A stretch of DNA of 64,000 nucleotides from Nannocystis sp. (GTDB lineage Bacteria; Myxococcota_A; Polyangia; Nannocystales; Nannocystaceae), in contig NZ_JADJNN010000035.1 in NCBI RefSeq assembly GCF_016714285.1, forward strand, positions 221,188-285,187, in the 5' to 3' direction. The notes under the pieces were generated by a model that worked only from the letters and a program-made list of their open reading frames with translations, did no database searches and was not told the origin of the DNA. Position numbers and translations under genes: made by a program. This document shows positions 20,822 through 29,578 of this stretch, in pieces. Each line of letters begins with the position of its first letter. The stretch's first letter is position 1.

Positions 20822-21825
20822 TCAGCGGACGAACACCACGCCGAACGCCGGCACGCTCTTGTCGCCGTTGTCGGGCGTGCAAAACGCGATGTTGCCGACC
20901 GAGCGCTCCGGACCGCCGCATGGGGCGCCCTGGTTGCCGATGCCGATATACGAGTCGCACAGATTGCAGTCCATCTCCTGATTGCCGAGGATGCCGATGC
21001 GGGTCCGCGACCCACCACAGGTGCCGTCGAAGCCCTCCCGGCTGCAGTTGGTCTGCAGCAGCGAGCTGGCCGTGATCAGGGCCTTCCAGGCCGGGCGACC
21101 GATCGTCGACGGGACATACACGTTGGGCGACATCAGGGCGAACATCGAGGCCTTGGCCCCGGTCGGGATCTTCTGCGTCTTCAGGTTCAGCGCGCCCATG
21201 TTCAGGATCGGCGACTCGGGCCCGATCAGCATCCGTGAAGGCCACCGTGTTCCAGCTCGAACTTCGCCTCGTTGCGGTCCAGCGCCGTCATGCCGGCGTT
21301 GAGCAGCGCGTTGTTGGTCCACAGCACGGCGTCGTACAGGAAGGTGGTCTTGGGCCGTCGGCCTTGAGCACCAGCGTCCAGCCGCCGCCGTCGGTCGTCA
21401 TGTCGCAATAGATGTCGAAGGCCGCGCCCGGCCCGTTGCCGTCCGGATCGATGTTGAAGATCCATCGCCAGGCCATCGGGTCGGCGGTCTTGATCGCCTT
21501 CAGCTCGGGGCCACGGCGCTTGTCCATGGCGCGAAGCCGGTGCCGCAGTCGCCGCCTTCGTGCAAGCCAGCCCGAGCGCGCACTTGGGGCAGGCCGCCCC
21601 GCAGTCGATGTCGGTCTCCATCCGTCCTGGATCTTGTCCACCGGGTCGGCAACTTGCATGTTGGTGCACATGTCGAGGTTGCTCATGTTGCCGTCGTCGC
21701 ACTCCTCGACCCCGGGCTGCACGATCATATCCCCGCATTTGGCGTTCTTGCAGGTGGTGAGGCAAGCGTCGGTGTCGACGTCGTTGCCGTTGTCGTGTAC
21801 GTCGCCCGAAAGCGGGCCCAATTCC
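20822..21825 (-). CDS. Secreted DUF4215 / fibrinogen-like protein, N terminus missing, frameshifted
   Basis: From its upstream end the visible protein has TDACLTTCKNAKCGDMIVQ followed by PGVEECDDGN, the signature of DUF4215 repeats (disulphide-rich modules common on myxobacterial surfaces). Then comes a module with CGAACPKCALGLAC, and a domain with FDIYCDMTTDGGGWTLVLKA, the hallmark of fibrinogen C-terminal-like domains, which bind carbohydrates or proteins. The C terminus reads NIAFCTPDNGDKSVPAFGVVFVR. At least three shifts occur. Homology ends abruptly near 21800, in the middle of a DUF4215 unit, so the signal peptide and earlier modules are absent: a true truncation or an assembly join. 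Confidence 0.62.
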
Positions 21826-22218
21826 GGCGTTTACGCCCCTTTGATCCGGTGGGTCGGGAAAACGAACCAAATTTGAACCAATTTTGAACCGCGGCGGGAG
21901 ATCGCGTCCCCGCGCAAGTGCCCACAGGGCACCGCAGAACCTGGCCGAGGTCGGCGGCCTTCGGGCCCAGAAGAGACCGAAGGCCCCGGGGCTTGTCGAT
22001 CCCCAAGCGACCCCAGGAGGCACCAATTAGGACGCGAGCGCGGGCGCTCAACCTGTCTCATGTGACCTGCCCGAAAAGACAGGCAGTGCTCCATATGCCA
22101 GCGGCAATCGATCGTGTCGCACACGCTCGGTGTCTGGGACCGCCGAGTCACGGGTGGTGCAGCGAGCACTCCGGCCGTGCCGCTCGGCTCGTCACCGACG
22201 CCACCTGAGGCGTCCGCG
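21826..22218. other. Non-coding stretch after a homology break
   Basis: No gene recognised. The first 70 bases are less GC-rich than their surroundings (ACCAAATTTGAACCAATTTT around 21870) and follow directly on the broken DUF4215 gene, consistent with a junction. The remainder has only short frames on both strands without motifs. Confidence 0.4.
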
Positions 22219-22759
22219 TTATTGCAGCCGGTACTCCGCGACGGCCGCATTCCGCTCGGCCAGCTCCTCGCTGCTGAGCAGGTGCTGGTTCTCCGTGGTG
22301 ACGATGCGTCCAGTCTTCTGCGCCGCGTAGACGATGTGCGGGGGTGTTCCGGCTCGTCGGAAGACCTCCATCATCGCGGCCATCACCTCGTCCTCCGAGA
22401 TCGGTTGATCACCTGGCGGCAACGGCTCGTGGACGGTCGCCCGGCGTTCGTGCTCAGCTTCGGCGGTGGCCTTCGGCACGCCCCAAACATGCCCAGCGTG
22501 GCCTTTCACGTCAACCGAGCGGCAGACCGTCCGGGCGGCGCTGATCAGGCGGTCGGCGCCCCGTTCACCGGTCGGAGCGCCGCCCTTGGGCGGGAGCTTG
22601 TCGAGGGTTCCCCAGCGGGCCGCGATCATGCCGGTGATCTCTGTAGGCCGCGTGGTCGAGGGCGATCGGCGTCCAGCGGCAACGGACACCAGACTTGCCG
22701 TCGGACACCATGACCGGCGCCGGGAGCAGCCGCATCAGCACGTACTTGTGGATCATCAT
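22219..22759 (-). CDS. Hypothetical protein, about 180 residues, one frameshift
   Basis: Two frames join near 22642 by one surplus base to give a continuous product: MMIHKYVLMRLLPAPVMV, then the segment ending CRWTPIALDHAAY, EITGMIAARWGTLDKLPPK, and a well-behaved C terminus VFRRAGTPPHIVYAAQKTGR and ELAERNAAVAEYRLQ. Composition and codon use look coding, with a helical C terminus. No family recognised. Sequence upstream (22760-22990) has another coding-like frame and the true start may lie there. Confidence 0.45.
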
Positions 22760-23014
22760 CAGCGACGCGCCGAGCGCCGGTGGCGTGACCCATCGGACGT
22801 ACTACAAGTACGTCCCTCGAGCCCGGTGCCGTGGTGAGCAGGGGGCTCGGGGTCTCTGCGAGGAGTTGACCGACAATACAGATCCGGCGACTCGGAAGCC
22901 TCGCATATCGCGGCAGGACCCCGGTTCCATCCTTCCCCGGCCACGAGCCACGTCTCGCCAGGGCGCATGATGCCGAGGACCGGATGCAACCGCGCCGGTC
23001 TTAGGGTCTTTACT

Positions 23015-23857
23015 TACGGCGACACTCTTGGGCTCGTCGCACGCCTGGCCAGCGGGCTCCGCGTCCCAGGTGCGGACAGGTCGGTGCTTCGCCGGTCAGT
23101 GGTGGTGGATCGCAACGCGTGATCCCGTGCCGCGTAGGCTCGGAGTACGGCCTGAGCTCCCCTCGGCGGCGAGTCACCGGACGGCGTCGGCGGCGGGCCC
23201 GACCCCGCCCGTGTTGACGCCCATCGCTTCCCGATCGGGCGCCGCACAGCCCGAGCCGTCCGGCCCAGACCGACCCCCTCGGGCGGCCCTGGATGCCCAG
23301 ACGGCCCGGCCGGCCGCCAGGCTCGCTGTTTGCGCGGGTCCCCGACGCCGGCGTGGCCGGCCAGGCCGCCCCCCCAGCCCGACCCCTGCCGGCTCCCCTG
23401 TGAGTGCGGAGCACGGCGGTTTGTCAAGAAGTGGTTGCCCCGTGACTTGAGGCCGGGCGCAACTCCGACATCACCGGGTTGACCTCGTCCTCGAACAGGA
23501 CGAGGTCGCCCTGACCATCGCCTCCCGCGACGCCGGCCCGACCCGGCGCGAACGCGGCCCAGGATGTGAGGCCAAGGAAGGGCGGTAAGGGGCTGCCGTC
23601 GACCACCCCGCGACGTCGGTTCGTGGGATGTTGACCTTGATGACCCCGTCATCGCTGCGCTCGGCTTGGCGATACGGTGAGCGGCGACGGCTTCAACGTC
23701 GAGGGCGGTGACATTTTGACCTCTTGGGGCGGGTGGTGCCGTGAGGCGTCTCTCGCCGCGCCCTGCTGGGGCGGCGGTGCGGTCGCCGGGCGCGAGGGTG
23801 CGTCGTCGCAGCCGATGGGCCGATCAGCATGGTCAGGAGGAGTGCTGACTTGTACAT
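23015..23857 (-). pseudogene. DUF1259 (LppY/LpqO family) protein, many frameshifts
   Basis: ATG 23857, with GGAGA about 7 bases upstream, opens a signal peptide MYKSALLLTMLIG. Pieces in different frames spell the family in order: IKVNIPRTDV, VDGSPLPPFLGLTSWAAFAP, GDLVLFEDEVNPVMSEL, a trace of NHFL, then the second half-repeat with AMGVNT and ELRPVLR and GITR near the 3' end. DUF1259 proteins consist of two such halves of unknown function. At least seven shifts are needed and the 3' end cannot be placed exactly. Decay and sequencing error are both possible; neighbours 15-22 kb are also error-rich. Confidence 0.55.
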
Positions 23858-24226
23858 GGGACATTCTCCAGGGCGAGCAAGTGTTACGCGCATACGCGAG
23901 CATGGCCAGGTGACTATGCGCCGACCCGCCCCCCGGCACCATCCAGCGACAGGAAGCTGGTGTCGACCACCTTGCCATCGACCTTGCCGGCGAGGGCCGC
24001 CTTGGCGAGGGCCACCTTGGCGAGGGCGCCAGCGCGGTGCCGCTGCGCCAGGGCGCCTTGAAGGACCCGCGGACGCGGCCGCCGGGTGGCGGCCCGCAGG
24101 TCGCCTTCGCCGTCGGCGACGGAGCGTACGCAGGCAAGGCGCTCCTCGAGCGTCTGATCATGGGATGCGACGCGGCGCGCCTGGCGCTTCGAGTGGACTA
24201 GCCACGCCCTCGACGCCGTCGGCTCA
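23858..24226. other. Possible coding remnant between DUF1259 and norR
   Basis: A plus-strand frame ending at 24201 reads PQVAFAVGDGAYAGKALLE and DAARLALRVD before a stop. It looks protein-like but has no start or known motif. The minus strand has a competing frame (KVDGKVVDTSFLSLDG). Probably the 3' remnant of an unidentified gene. Confidence 0.3.
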
Positions 24227-25798
24227 TCACTTCCGAAGCCCCAGACGCTCCGCCATGTGGTGCAGGTTGCTGCGCGCCATACCGAGCGAGCGGGCGGCCG
24301 CTGCCCAATTGCCGCCGTTGTCCCCCACCGCGCGGACCACCATCGCGCGCTTCGTCTCTTCGACGGCCTCCCGCAGTGTCATGCCACCGATGGACACGAC
24401 ATCAGAGCGGTAGCGAGACGAGGGACCGGGGCCCACCGAACCCTCCGCTCCGGGCTCCGGCGCGGAGAGCTGGAGGTGCTCAGGACCCACGAGAATCGGC
24501 GCGTCGCGCCCTACGTTGGCGCTGGCGCGCAGCACCGCCCTGCCGAGGAGATGGTCCAGCTCGCGCACGTTGCCCGGCCAGTCCGCGTTCCCCAACGCCT
24601 GCCGAGCCGACTCGTTGAGTCGCACGGGTCCCAGCCCGAGGCGCCTTCGATAGAGGTCGAGGAAGAACCCAGCGAGCAGCGGGATATCCGAGCGGCGATC
24701 TCGAAGAGGCGGGACGCGAATCGGATACATGTTCAAGCGATGAAACAGGTCCGGACGGAAGCGGCCGGCCTCGACCTCTCGCTCCAAGTCTCGATTGGTC
24801 GCGGCGACGACCCGCACGTCCACGTGCTGCAGCTTGTCCGACCCCACGCGTTGAATCTCGCCCTCCTGAAGGACCCGCAGCAGCTTCGGCTGCACGGACA
24901 GAGGAAGCTCGCCGACCTCGTCGAGGAAGATAGTGCCCCGATCGGCGATGTCGAACTTCCCTGCGCGGTCGGCGGTCGCCCCGGTGTACGCCCCGCGCAA
25001 GTGACCGAAGAGCTCGCTCTCCACGATCGTCTCCGGTAGTGCCGCGCAGTTGACGTAGATGAGCGGGTGCTCGGCGCGCCTCGAGTGTTGATGGACCGCG
25101 CGCGCGACCAACTCTTTGCCCACGCCCGTCTCGCCCATGATCAGAACAGGAAAATCGGAAGGGGCTACCAGCTCGATCTCTTGGCGGACGCGCTGCATCG
25201 GAGCGCTCGTTCCGATGATCTGGCTGCCTCCGTTTCGGAGCGCAGCGTCGCGCTGCAGCACGCTCGCTACCTGCTGGTGGTGGCGAGACGCTACCTCGAG
25301 GGCCTCGATGATCCGCCCCGTGTGAAGGGCCGCGCCCGCGAGCGCCCCGAGCATCCGAAGAAATCCCTCGTCGAGGCTGTCGAAGGCCCCCGGCTCGAGC
25401 GCGTCTGCCGTGAGAACGCCGATGACCCTGTCGCCCTCCATGAGCGGACACCCCAGGCACGCGTGCACATCGCGCGTGGCGTCCGGGTTGACGAGCAGCA
25501 AGCCGTCGTAAGGATCTCGCAGCGTGCTGTCGGCGGGAAAGCGAACCGGCGCCTTCCCAGCCACGACGACGTCCAAGCGCGGATGCTCCCGGCGGGCGAA
25601 GCGCCGGCCGAGCACCTCCGGCGCCAGACCGTGCGTGGCTAGCGGGATGAGATCGTCACCGACCAGCTCCAGCAACGCCGCCGCATCACACGGGATGGTC
25701 CGCCGCACCGTCTGGAGGAGCCGAGCTAGCCGATCCTGGGCCGCGAGTGACGCCGTCAGGTCGACGGCGATGGAGAGTAGAGCGTCCGGGTCGGGCAC
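24227..25798 (-). CDS. norR: NorR, nitric-oxide-sensing sigma-54 activator
   Basis: 523 residues from GTG 25798, colinear with E. coli NorR. Residues 1-165 form the GAF domain whose non-haem iron binds NO: LGRRFARREHPRLD, FPADSTLRDPYDGL and DVHACLGCP, with Cys114 matching the E. coli iron ligand Cys113. Residues about 195-430 are the AAA+ domain: Walker A GETGVGKE near 223, sigma-54 contact loop GAYTGA, Walker B GTIFLDEVGELP, and R-finger region. The C terminus is a Fis-type helix-turn-helix (NWAAAARSLGMARSNLHHMA). NO relieves GAF repression and the hexamer activates sigma-54 promoters. The divergent scdA gene has such a promoter. The start is set by homology; upstream codons in frame include no ATG before a plausible limit. 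Confidence 0.93.
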   Translation of the reverse strand: MPDPDALLSIAVDLTASLAAQDRLARLLQTVRRTIPCDAAALLELVGDDLIPLATHGLAPEVLGRRFARREHPRLDVVVAGKAPVRFPADSTLRDPYDGLLLVNPDATRDVHACLGCPLMEGDRVIGVLTADALEPGAFDSLDEGFLRMLGALAGAALHTGRIIEALEVASRHHQQVASVLQRDAALRNGGSQIIGTSAPMQRVRQEIELVAPSDFPVLIMGETGVGKELVARAVHQHSRRAEHPLIYVNCAALPETIVESELFGHLRGAYTGATADRAGKFDIADRGTIFLDEVGELPLSVQPKLLRVLQEGEIQRVGSDKLQHVDVRVVAATNRDLEREVEAGRFRPDLFHRLNMYPIRVPPLRDRRSDIPLLAGFFLDLYRRRLGLGPVRLNESARQALGNADWPGNVRELDHLLGRAVLRASANVGRDAPILVGPEHLQLSAPEPGAEGSVGPGPSSRYRSDVVSIGGMTLREAVEETKRAMVVRAVGDNGGNWAAAARSLGMARSNLHHMAERLGLRK

Positions 25799-25810
25799 GT
25801 TATTCAGGTC

Positions 25811-25860
25811 ATAACATGTTATCGGTGAGACAACACCCCAAGCGTTATCATCTACATAAC
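25811..25860. promoter_or_regulatory. Candidate NorR enhancer sites
   Basis: Between norR and scdA lie a perfect 12-base palindrome ATAACATGTTAT (25811-25822) and, 21 bases on, the inverted pair GTTAT (25844-25848) / ATAAC (25856-25860). They are 40-90 bases upstream of the sigma-54 element, the usual position for an enhancer-binding activator. The half-sites do not match the E. coli GT-N7-AC consensus exactly, so NorR binding is inferred. Confidence 0.5.
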
Positions 25861-25898
25861 GAGTGCTAAGGAAAGCCTTGAATTGCGGGAGATCCTTC

Positions 25899-25915
25899 TG
25901 GGCACATGTCTTGCA
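25899..25915 (+). promoter_or_regulatory. Sigma-54 (-24/-12) promoter of scdA
   Basis: GGCACATGTCTTGC at 25901-25914 carries the invariant GG and GC dinucleotides with the correct 12-base offset and matches the consensus GGCAC-N5-TTGC throughout; only the preceding base is G instead of T. Transcription should begin near 25926, just ahead of AGGAGAG and ATG 25941. Confidence 0.85.
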
Positions 25916-25940
25916 TAGGTAGGGCGCAGAAGGAGAGCTC

Positions 25941-26603
25941 ATGATCGACGTAAACGAGACCCTCGGCCAGGTCGCGACTGCCCACCCGGCATCCACCCTG
26001 GTCTTCCTGCGCCACCGACTCGACTTCTGCTGCGGTGGCCGGCAGAAGCTCGGCGATGCCTGTCGAGCGGCTGGTCTCGATCCCGACGCGGTCGCCGCGG
26101 AGATCCTGGCCGAGGGCGTCGTTAGCGAGCCCGAGCGGTGGGACACCAGGCCGCTGCCCGACGTCATCGACTTCATCCTCACCCGCTACCACGAGCCGCT
26201 CCGCGCCGATCTCCCGGCGCTGCTCGACGCGGCGAGGAGAGTGGAGCGGGTCCACTCGAAGAAGCCCAGCTGCCCGCATGGGCTGGCCGCGCACCTCGAA
26301 GAGCTCGATGTCGAGCTGCGACAACACCTCGCCAAGGAGGAGCAGGTCCTGTTTCCAGCGATCCGCTCTGGAAGCGGCGGCGCTCAGGTGCACATGCCGG
26401 TCCGCGTGATGATGCAGGAGCACGACGACCACGGCGCCAGCCTCCGACGTCTGCGCGAGCTAGCGACGGACTTCGTCCCTCCGCCGGAGGCGTGCGCGAC
26501 CTGGCGTGCACTCTATGCCGGTCTGGAGAAGCTCGAGGCCGAGCTCATGGAGCACATTCACCTCGAGAACAACGTCCTGTTTCCCCGCGCGCTGAACGTG
26601 TGA
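25941..26603 (+). CDS. scdA: ScdA/YtfE/RIC di-iron repair protein
   Basis: 220 residues. The N-terminal ScdA domain has the diagnostic LDFCCGG near residue 28 after the TLVFLRHR helix, and the rest is a hemerythrin-like four-helix bundle with iron-binding His/Glu residues in HEPLRADLP, HLEELDVELRQHLAKEEQ, MQEHDDHG and ELMEHIHLENNVLFP. The family restores iron-sulphur clusters damaged by nitric oxide and oxidants in the cytoplasm. RBS AGGAGAG lies 4 bases before ATG 25941. The sigma-54 promoter and the divergent norR make it a member of the NO stress regulon. The hemerythrin gene follows 74 bases downstream. Confidence 0.93.
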   Translation: MIDVNETLGQVATAHPASTLVFLRHRLDFCCGGRQKLGDACRAAGLDPDAVAAEILAEGVVSEPERWDTRPLPDVIDFILTRYHEPLRADLPALLDAARRVERVHSKKPSCPHGLAAHLEELDVELRQHLAKEEQVLFPAIRSGSGGAQVHMPVRVMMQEHDDHGASLRRLRELATDFVPPPEACATWRALYAGLEKLEAELMEHIHLENNVLFPRALNV

Positions 26604-26677
26604 CGGTGAAACGCCCCGAGCCGAAGGAGAGCGCGCCGCATGACCCATCATGAACAACAACGCTCGCGGGGTGCCCC

Positions 26678-27217
26678 ATGCTGACTCAGCTCTCTACGCG
26701 CCGCGAGGATGGCAATCAGGACTTGGTCGACCTCCTCGGCGAATGCCACCAGAGGATCCGGCGCTTCATCGACCTGGCCCGTCGAGCCGCGTCGCAGCCG
26801 GACGCGCCCCCCGACCAGGTCGCCCAGGCGTGCGCCGATGTGGAGCGCTACTTCGTCGAGGCACTGCCGCTACACGTCGCCGATGAGGAGGAGAGCATCG
26901 AACCCCGCCTGCGCGGACTGTCGCCGTCGGTAGACCTCGCGCTCGACGCCATGGCGCAGCAACACAGAGAGCACGCGTCGAAACTGGAAGCGCTTCTGCG
27001 CGCGACCGTCAGAGTCCGACGCGAGCCGCACGACGAACGCGCCCGCGGCGAGCTAGCGACTGCTGCCATCGCGCTGGAGACCGAGTTCGAGGGACACCTG
27101 GCCCTCGAAGAGAACACAATCTTCCCAGCGATCCGAGAGCTTCTGTCACCCGAGACCCAAGAGTCCATTATCGTCGAGCTTCGCCGCCGCCGCCGCCTCG
27201 GTACCTGGTCGCGGTAG
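26678..27217 (+). CDS. Hemerythrin-domain protein
   Basis: 179 residues, one hemerythrin HHE-type domain. Iron-ligand positions are seen in ECHQRIRRFI near residue 22, LPLHVADEEESIEP near 65, QQHREHASKLE near 97 and GHLALEENTIFPAI near 140. Relatives bind O2 or NO at a di-iron site. It lies downstream of scdA and probably shares its NO-inducible transcript. Whether it stores, senses or detoxifies NO is not visible. Confidence 0.85.
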   Translation: MLTQLSTRREDGNQDLVDLLGECHQRIRRFIDLARRAASQPDAPPDQVAQACADVERYFVEALPLHVADEEESIEPRLRGLSPSVDLALDAMAQQHREHASKLEALLRATVRVRREPHDERARGELATAAIALETEFEGHLALEENTIFPAIRELLSPETQESIIVELRRRRRLGTWSR

Positions 27218-27340
27218 GGACGGCCCTTCGTTGGTCGCCGGCTTCGCCGGGCTCTCCGACTCTGGTTCGTTCGCCTCCTCGAGGATTAGCTCGAAGTCGG
27301 GGTTGCTGGGCTCATCCGGGTCAGCACTGGGGAAATTCAT
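27146..27340 (-). CDS. Possible small acidic protein, antisense to hemerythrin 3' end
   Basis: 64 codons from ATG 27340 give an acidic, Pro-rich product (MNFPSADPDEPSNPDFELIL, EEANEPESESPAKP). The 72 bases overlapping the hemerythrin gene code low-complexity Ala/Lys residues. No RBS or homology supports it; it may be chance, though the first 40 codons look unlike random sequence. Confidence 0.22.
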   Translation of the reverse strand: MNFPSADPDEPSNPDFELILEEANEPESESPAKPATNEGPSLPRPGTEAAAAAKLDDNGLLGLG

Positions 27341-27489
27341 CTCTGGTGGTTCTTGTCTCGCCCCTCGGGGGGTTTATTGGTTCAGGCGACATCTATGCTG
27401 AGACTGGGGGGCTCGCTCGTCGCACTGCATCCACCCGACACGCATTCATTGCGCTTTACATCGTTCCGGCTGGCAAACATTCATAAGCT

Positions 27490-29040
27490 GTGCTTTCCCA
27501 CTTGTTTCCCGTCGGCCTTCTCGGCCTTCTCGAAGTGGTCGCTCCAACTGCAGCAGAGCCTTCCCTTGTGGCCACTCCTCAGTATAGAGCTCATGAGCTC
27601 GTGACGGTTGATGCCGCCCCTGACAGCGAGCCCACCGGAGCCAGCACCTCGGCGACCGCCTCGGTCCCGACCCGCACACAGGCTCAGGGGACCGAGTCTG
27701 GCACCCCAGCCACCGCGCTAAAGCCTAACGTTGTCGCTACCGAGCCCGCCGGTGCGGCGATGCCCCGGGCTGGGGACCCACAGCCCACGGGGCTGGTGTG
27801 GACGCCTGGGGCGCAGATCTTCCTGCGCGCTGAAGGCAGGATCAACCCCGACTTCGATGCCGCCGCCAATACCCCTCCTGATGTGGCTCAGGTGCTCGAG
27901 CGGGCGCGCCTCCAGCTGGGCGCGACGTGGGGCGTGGTCGGAGGCTTCGTCCAGCTCCAGGACGCGCGGAACTGGGGCTTTGAGGGCACGACGAGCTCCA
28001 ACGAAGCCAACACCGACCTCCACCAAGGCTGGATGGAGATAGCCGGCGCCATCCCTCGCCGCAAGCTCTCGGGGTCGATCCGCGCGGGCCGCCAGGAGAT
28101 CGACTGGGGCTCGCAGCGCATGATCGGGTCGTTTCTTTGGGCACCGATCGCCCGATCGTTCGACGCGCTCCGCCTGCAGGGCACGGCCGGCCGATGGCGC
28201 GCGGACGCGTTTGTGGCCATGCTCGCGCCGCCGGGCACCTTCACAGTCGGTGAACCGCCGAGGTCGGTGCAGACCCGGGGGGACCAGCTGGCGGCCGGCC
28301 TGGTCTCCTTCGCCGCCCACGACGCGTTCAATATCGAGGCGATGGTGATGGCCGACATCGCCGCGGCATCGATGGCAGCGCCGACCCGCGACCGACGGGT
28401 CTACGACTTCGGCGGTCGGCTCTGGGGCTCCCCGCTCGGCGGTCTCCGCTACGAAGCCGAGGGGCACGGCCAGGCGGGGCGCAACGAGGGCCTGAACCAT
28501 CGCGCCTGGGCCTGGGCCGCCAATCTCAGCTACACGCGCGAGAGCAAGCGCGTGAAGCCGGGCGGCAAGATCGGCTACGCCATGGCCAGCGGCTCGCGCT
28601 GCACAGGCTCCTCAGCGGCCGGAGTCGCAAACTGCGGCGCTGCGACCAGCTCCGATTTCTTCAATTTCTACCCGACCAATCATATCCACTACGGATTGGT
28701 CGACTTGCTCGGCTGGCGAAACATGAGAGACCTCGAGGTCTCCGGGAGCCTCGCCGTCGACTGGTTCTCGGCCTCCCTCGGCTATCACTTTTTCCAGCTC
28801 AACGAGGCCTCTGGGCGCTGGCGTGACGCTGCCGGCGGTCAAGTGGGTTCGGGCTGGGACACCACCAACACCGATAGAACCCTCGGCCACGAATTCGATG
28901 TCGTAGCGACTCTCAAGCCGTGGAAGCCGCTGATGGTCCAGCCTGGCTACGGCGTGTTCCTGCCGCGGAAGGCCGGTCGGACCCTCGGAGGCGACAGTCC
29001 ACAACACTTCGTCTACCTCTGGCTCGTGACGACCTTCTGA
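27490..29040 (+). CDS. Outer-membrane beta-barrel, alginate-export (AlgE-like) family
   Basis: 516 residues. A short signal peptide (VGLLGLLEVVAPTAA) precedes a Thr/Ala/Pro-rich spacer to about residue 100, then a barrel of alternating polar and hydrophobic strands: RAEGRINPDF, LQLGATWGVVGGFVQLQDAR, the family-typical motif GSIRAGRQEIDWGSQRMIG, LSYTRESKR, YHFFQL, ending in the aromatic residue of outer-membrane proteins (VTTF). The alginate-export fold is used by many bacteria as a channel for acidic sugars or anions, and by several nitrate-reducing groups beside nap-like genes. Placement between the NO genes and the nap set suggests a porin for nitrate, nitrite or another anion; this is inference. 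ATG 27490 is the first start in the frame. Confidence 0.75.
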   Translation: MLSHLFPVGLLGLLEVVAPTAAEPSLVATPQYRAHELVTVDAAPDSEPTGASTSATASVPTRTQAQGTESGTPATALKPNVVATEPAGAAMPRAGDPQPTGLVWTPGAQIFLRAEGRINPDFDAAANTPPDVAQVLERARLQLGATWGVVGGFVQLQDARNWGFEGTTSSNEANTDLHQGWMEIAGAIPRRKLSGSIRAGRQEIDWGSQRMIGSFLWAPIARSFDALRLQGTAGRWRADAFVAMLAPPGTFTVGEPPRSVQTRGDQLAAGLVSFAAHDAFNIEAMVMADIAAASMAAPTRDRRVYDFGGRLWGSPLGGLRYEAEGHGQAGRNEGLNHRAWAWAANLSYTRESKRVKPGGKIGYAMASGSRCTGSSAAGVANCGAATSSDFFNFYPTNHIHYGLVDLLGWRNMRDLEVSGSLAVDWFSASLGYHFFQLNEASGRWRDAAGGQVGSGWDTTNTDRTLGHEFDVVATLKPWKPLMVQPGYGVFLPRKAGRTLGGDSPQHFVYLWLVTTF

Positions 29041-29058
29041 TCGCGCCACCGCAAGCGA

Positions 29059-29577
29059 TCATAGCGGATCCAGCTTGATCGCGGACGGTTTAACGGGGCA
29101 TGCCTCAATGCACAGCCCGCATCCGACGCAGCGTTCGGGATCGATCTCAGGGCGACCGCGCCGCAACCTCAACGCGTCCGCGCCCGCGGGGCAGAGGCCC
29201 GCGCAAGCGCCACACTCGGGCCCGCGAAAGGGTAGACACGTGAATATGTCGATGCTCACCGTCCCGAGGAACCACGGACCCTGGGGCTGCGCGAGCGCGC
29301 CCTCGCCACAGGCTGCGGCGCAGGGGAAGCCCTCGCACATGTGACACGCCCGCGAATCGGGCACCATCACCGGCGTACCCGTGCCGGGCTTGACCCACTC
29401 TGCAAGGACGTGGATCGCATTGTGCGGGCAGGCCTTGATACAGTCTCCGCACGCGGTACAGCGCGCGAGGAAGGTCTCCTCGGGGAGCGCGCCAGGGGGC
29501 CGGCGACGGATAGGCAGCGCCGGTTCGCGTCGCGCAGGACGGATAAATCCGCGCCTCGAAACACCATCCTCGTTCAT
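29059..29577 (-). CDS. NapF-like polyferredoxin with Tat-type leader
   Basis: 172 residues with four iron-sulphur cysteine groups: CTACGDCIKACP, CHMCEGFPCAAAC, CGACAGLCP and CVGCGLCIEACP. The N terminus has SRRGFIRP, a twin-arginine-like motif, but little hydrophobic sequence after it, so export is uncertain; NapF of other bacteria is cytoplasmic and interacts with NapA during maturation. Its stop is at 29059, and its ATG (29577) lies 1 base beyond the stop of the upstream membrane gene (29579), so the nap genes form one minus-strand operon. It is the last gene of that operon. Confidence 0.82.
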   Translation of the reverse strand: MNEDGVSRRGFIRPARREPALPIRRRPPGALPEETFLARCTACGDCIKACPHNAIHVLAEWVKPGTGTPVMVPDSRACHMCEGFPCAAACGEGALAQPQGPWFLGTVSIDIFTCLPFRGPECGACAGLCPAGADALRLRRGRPEIDPERCVGCGLCIEACPVKPSAIKLDPL

Positions 29578-29578
29578 C

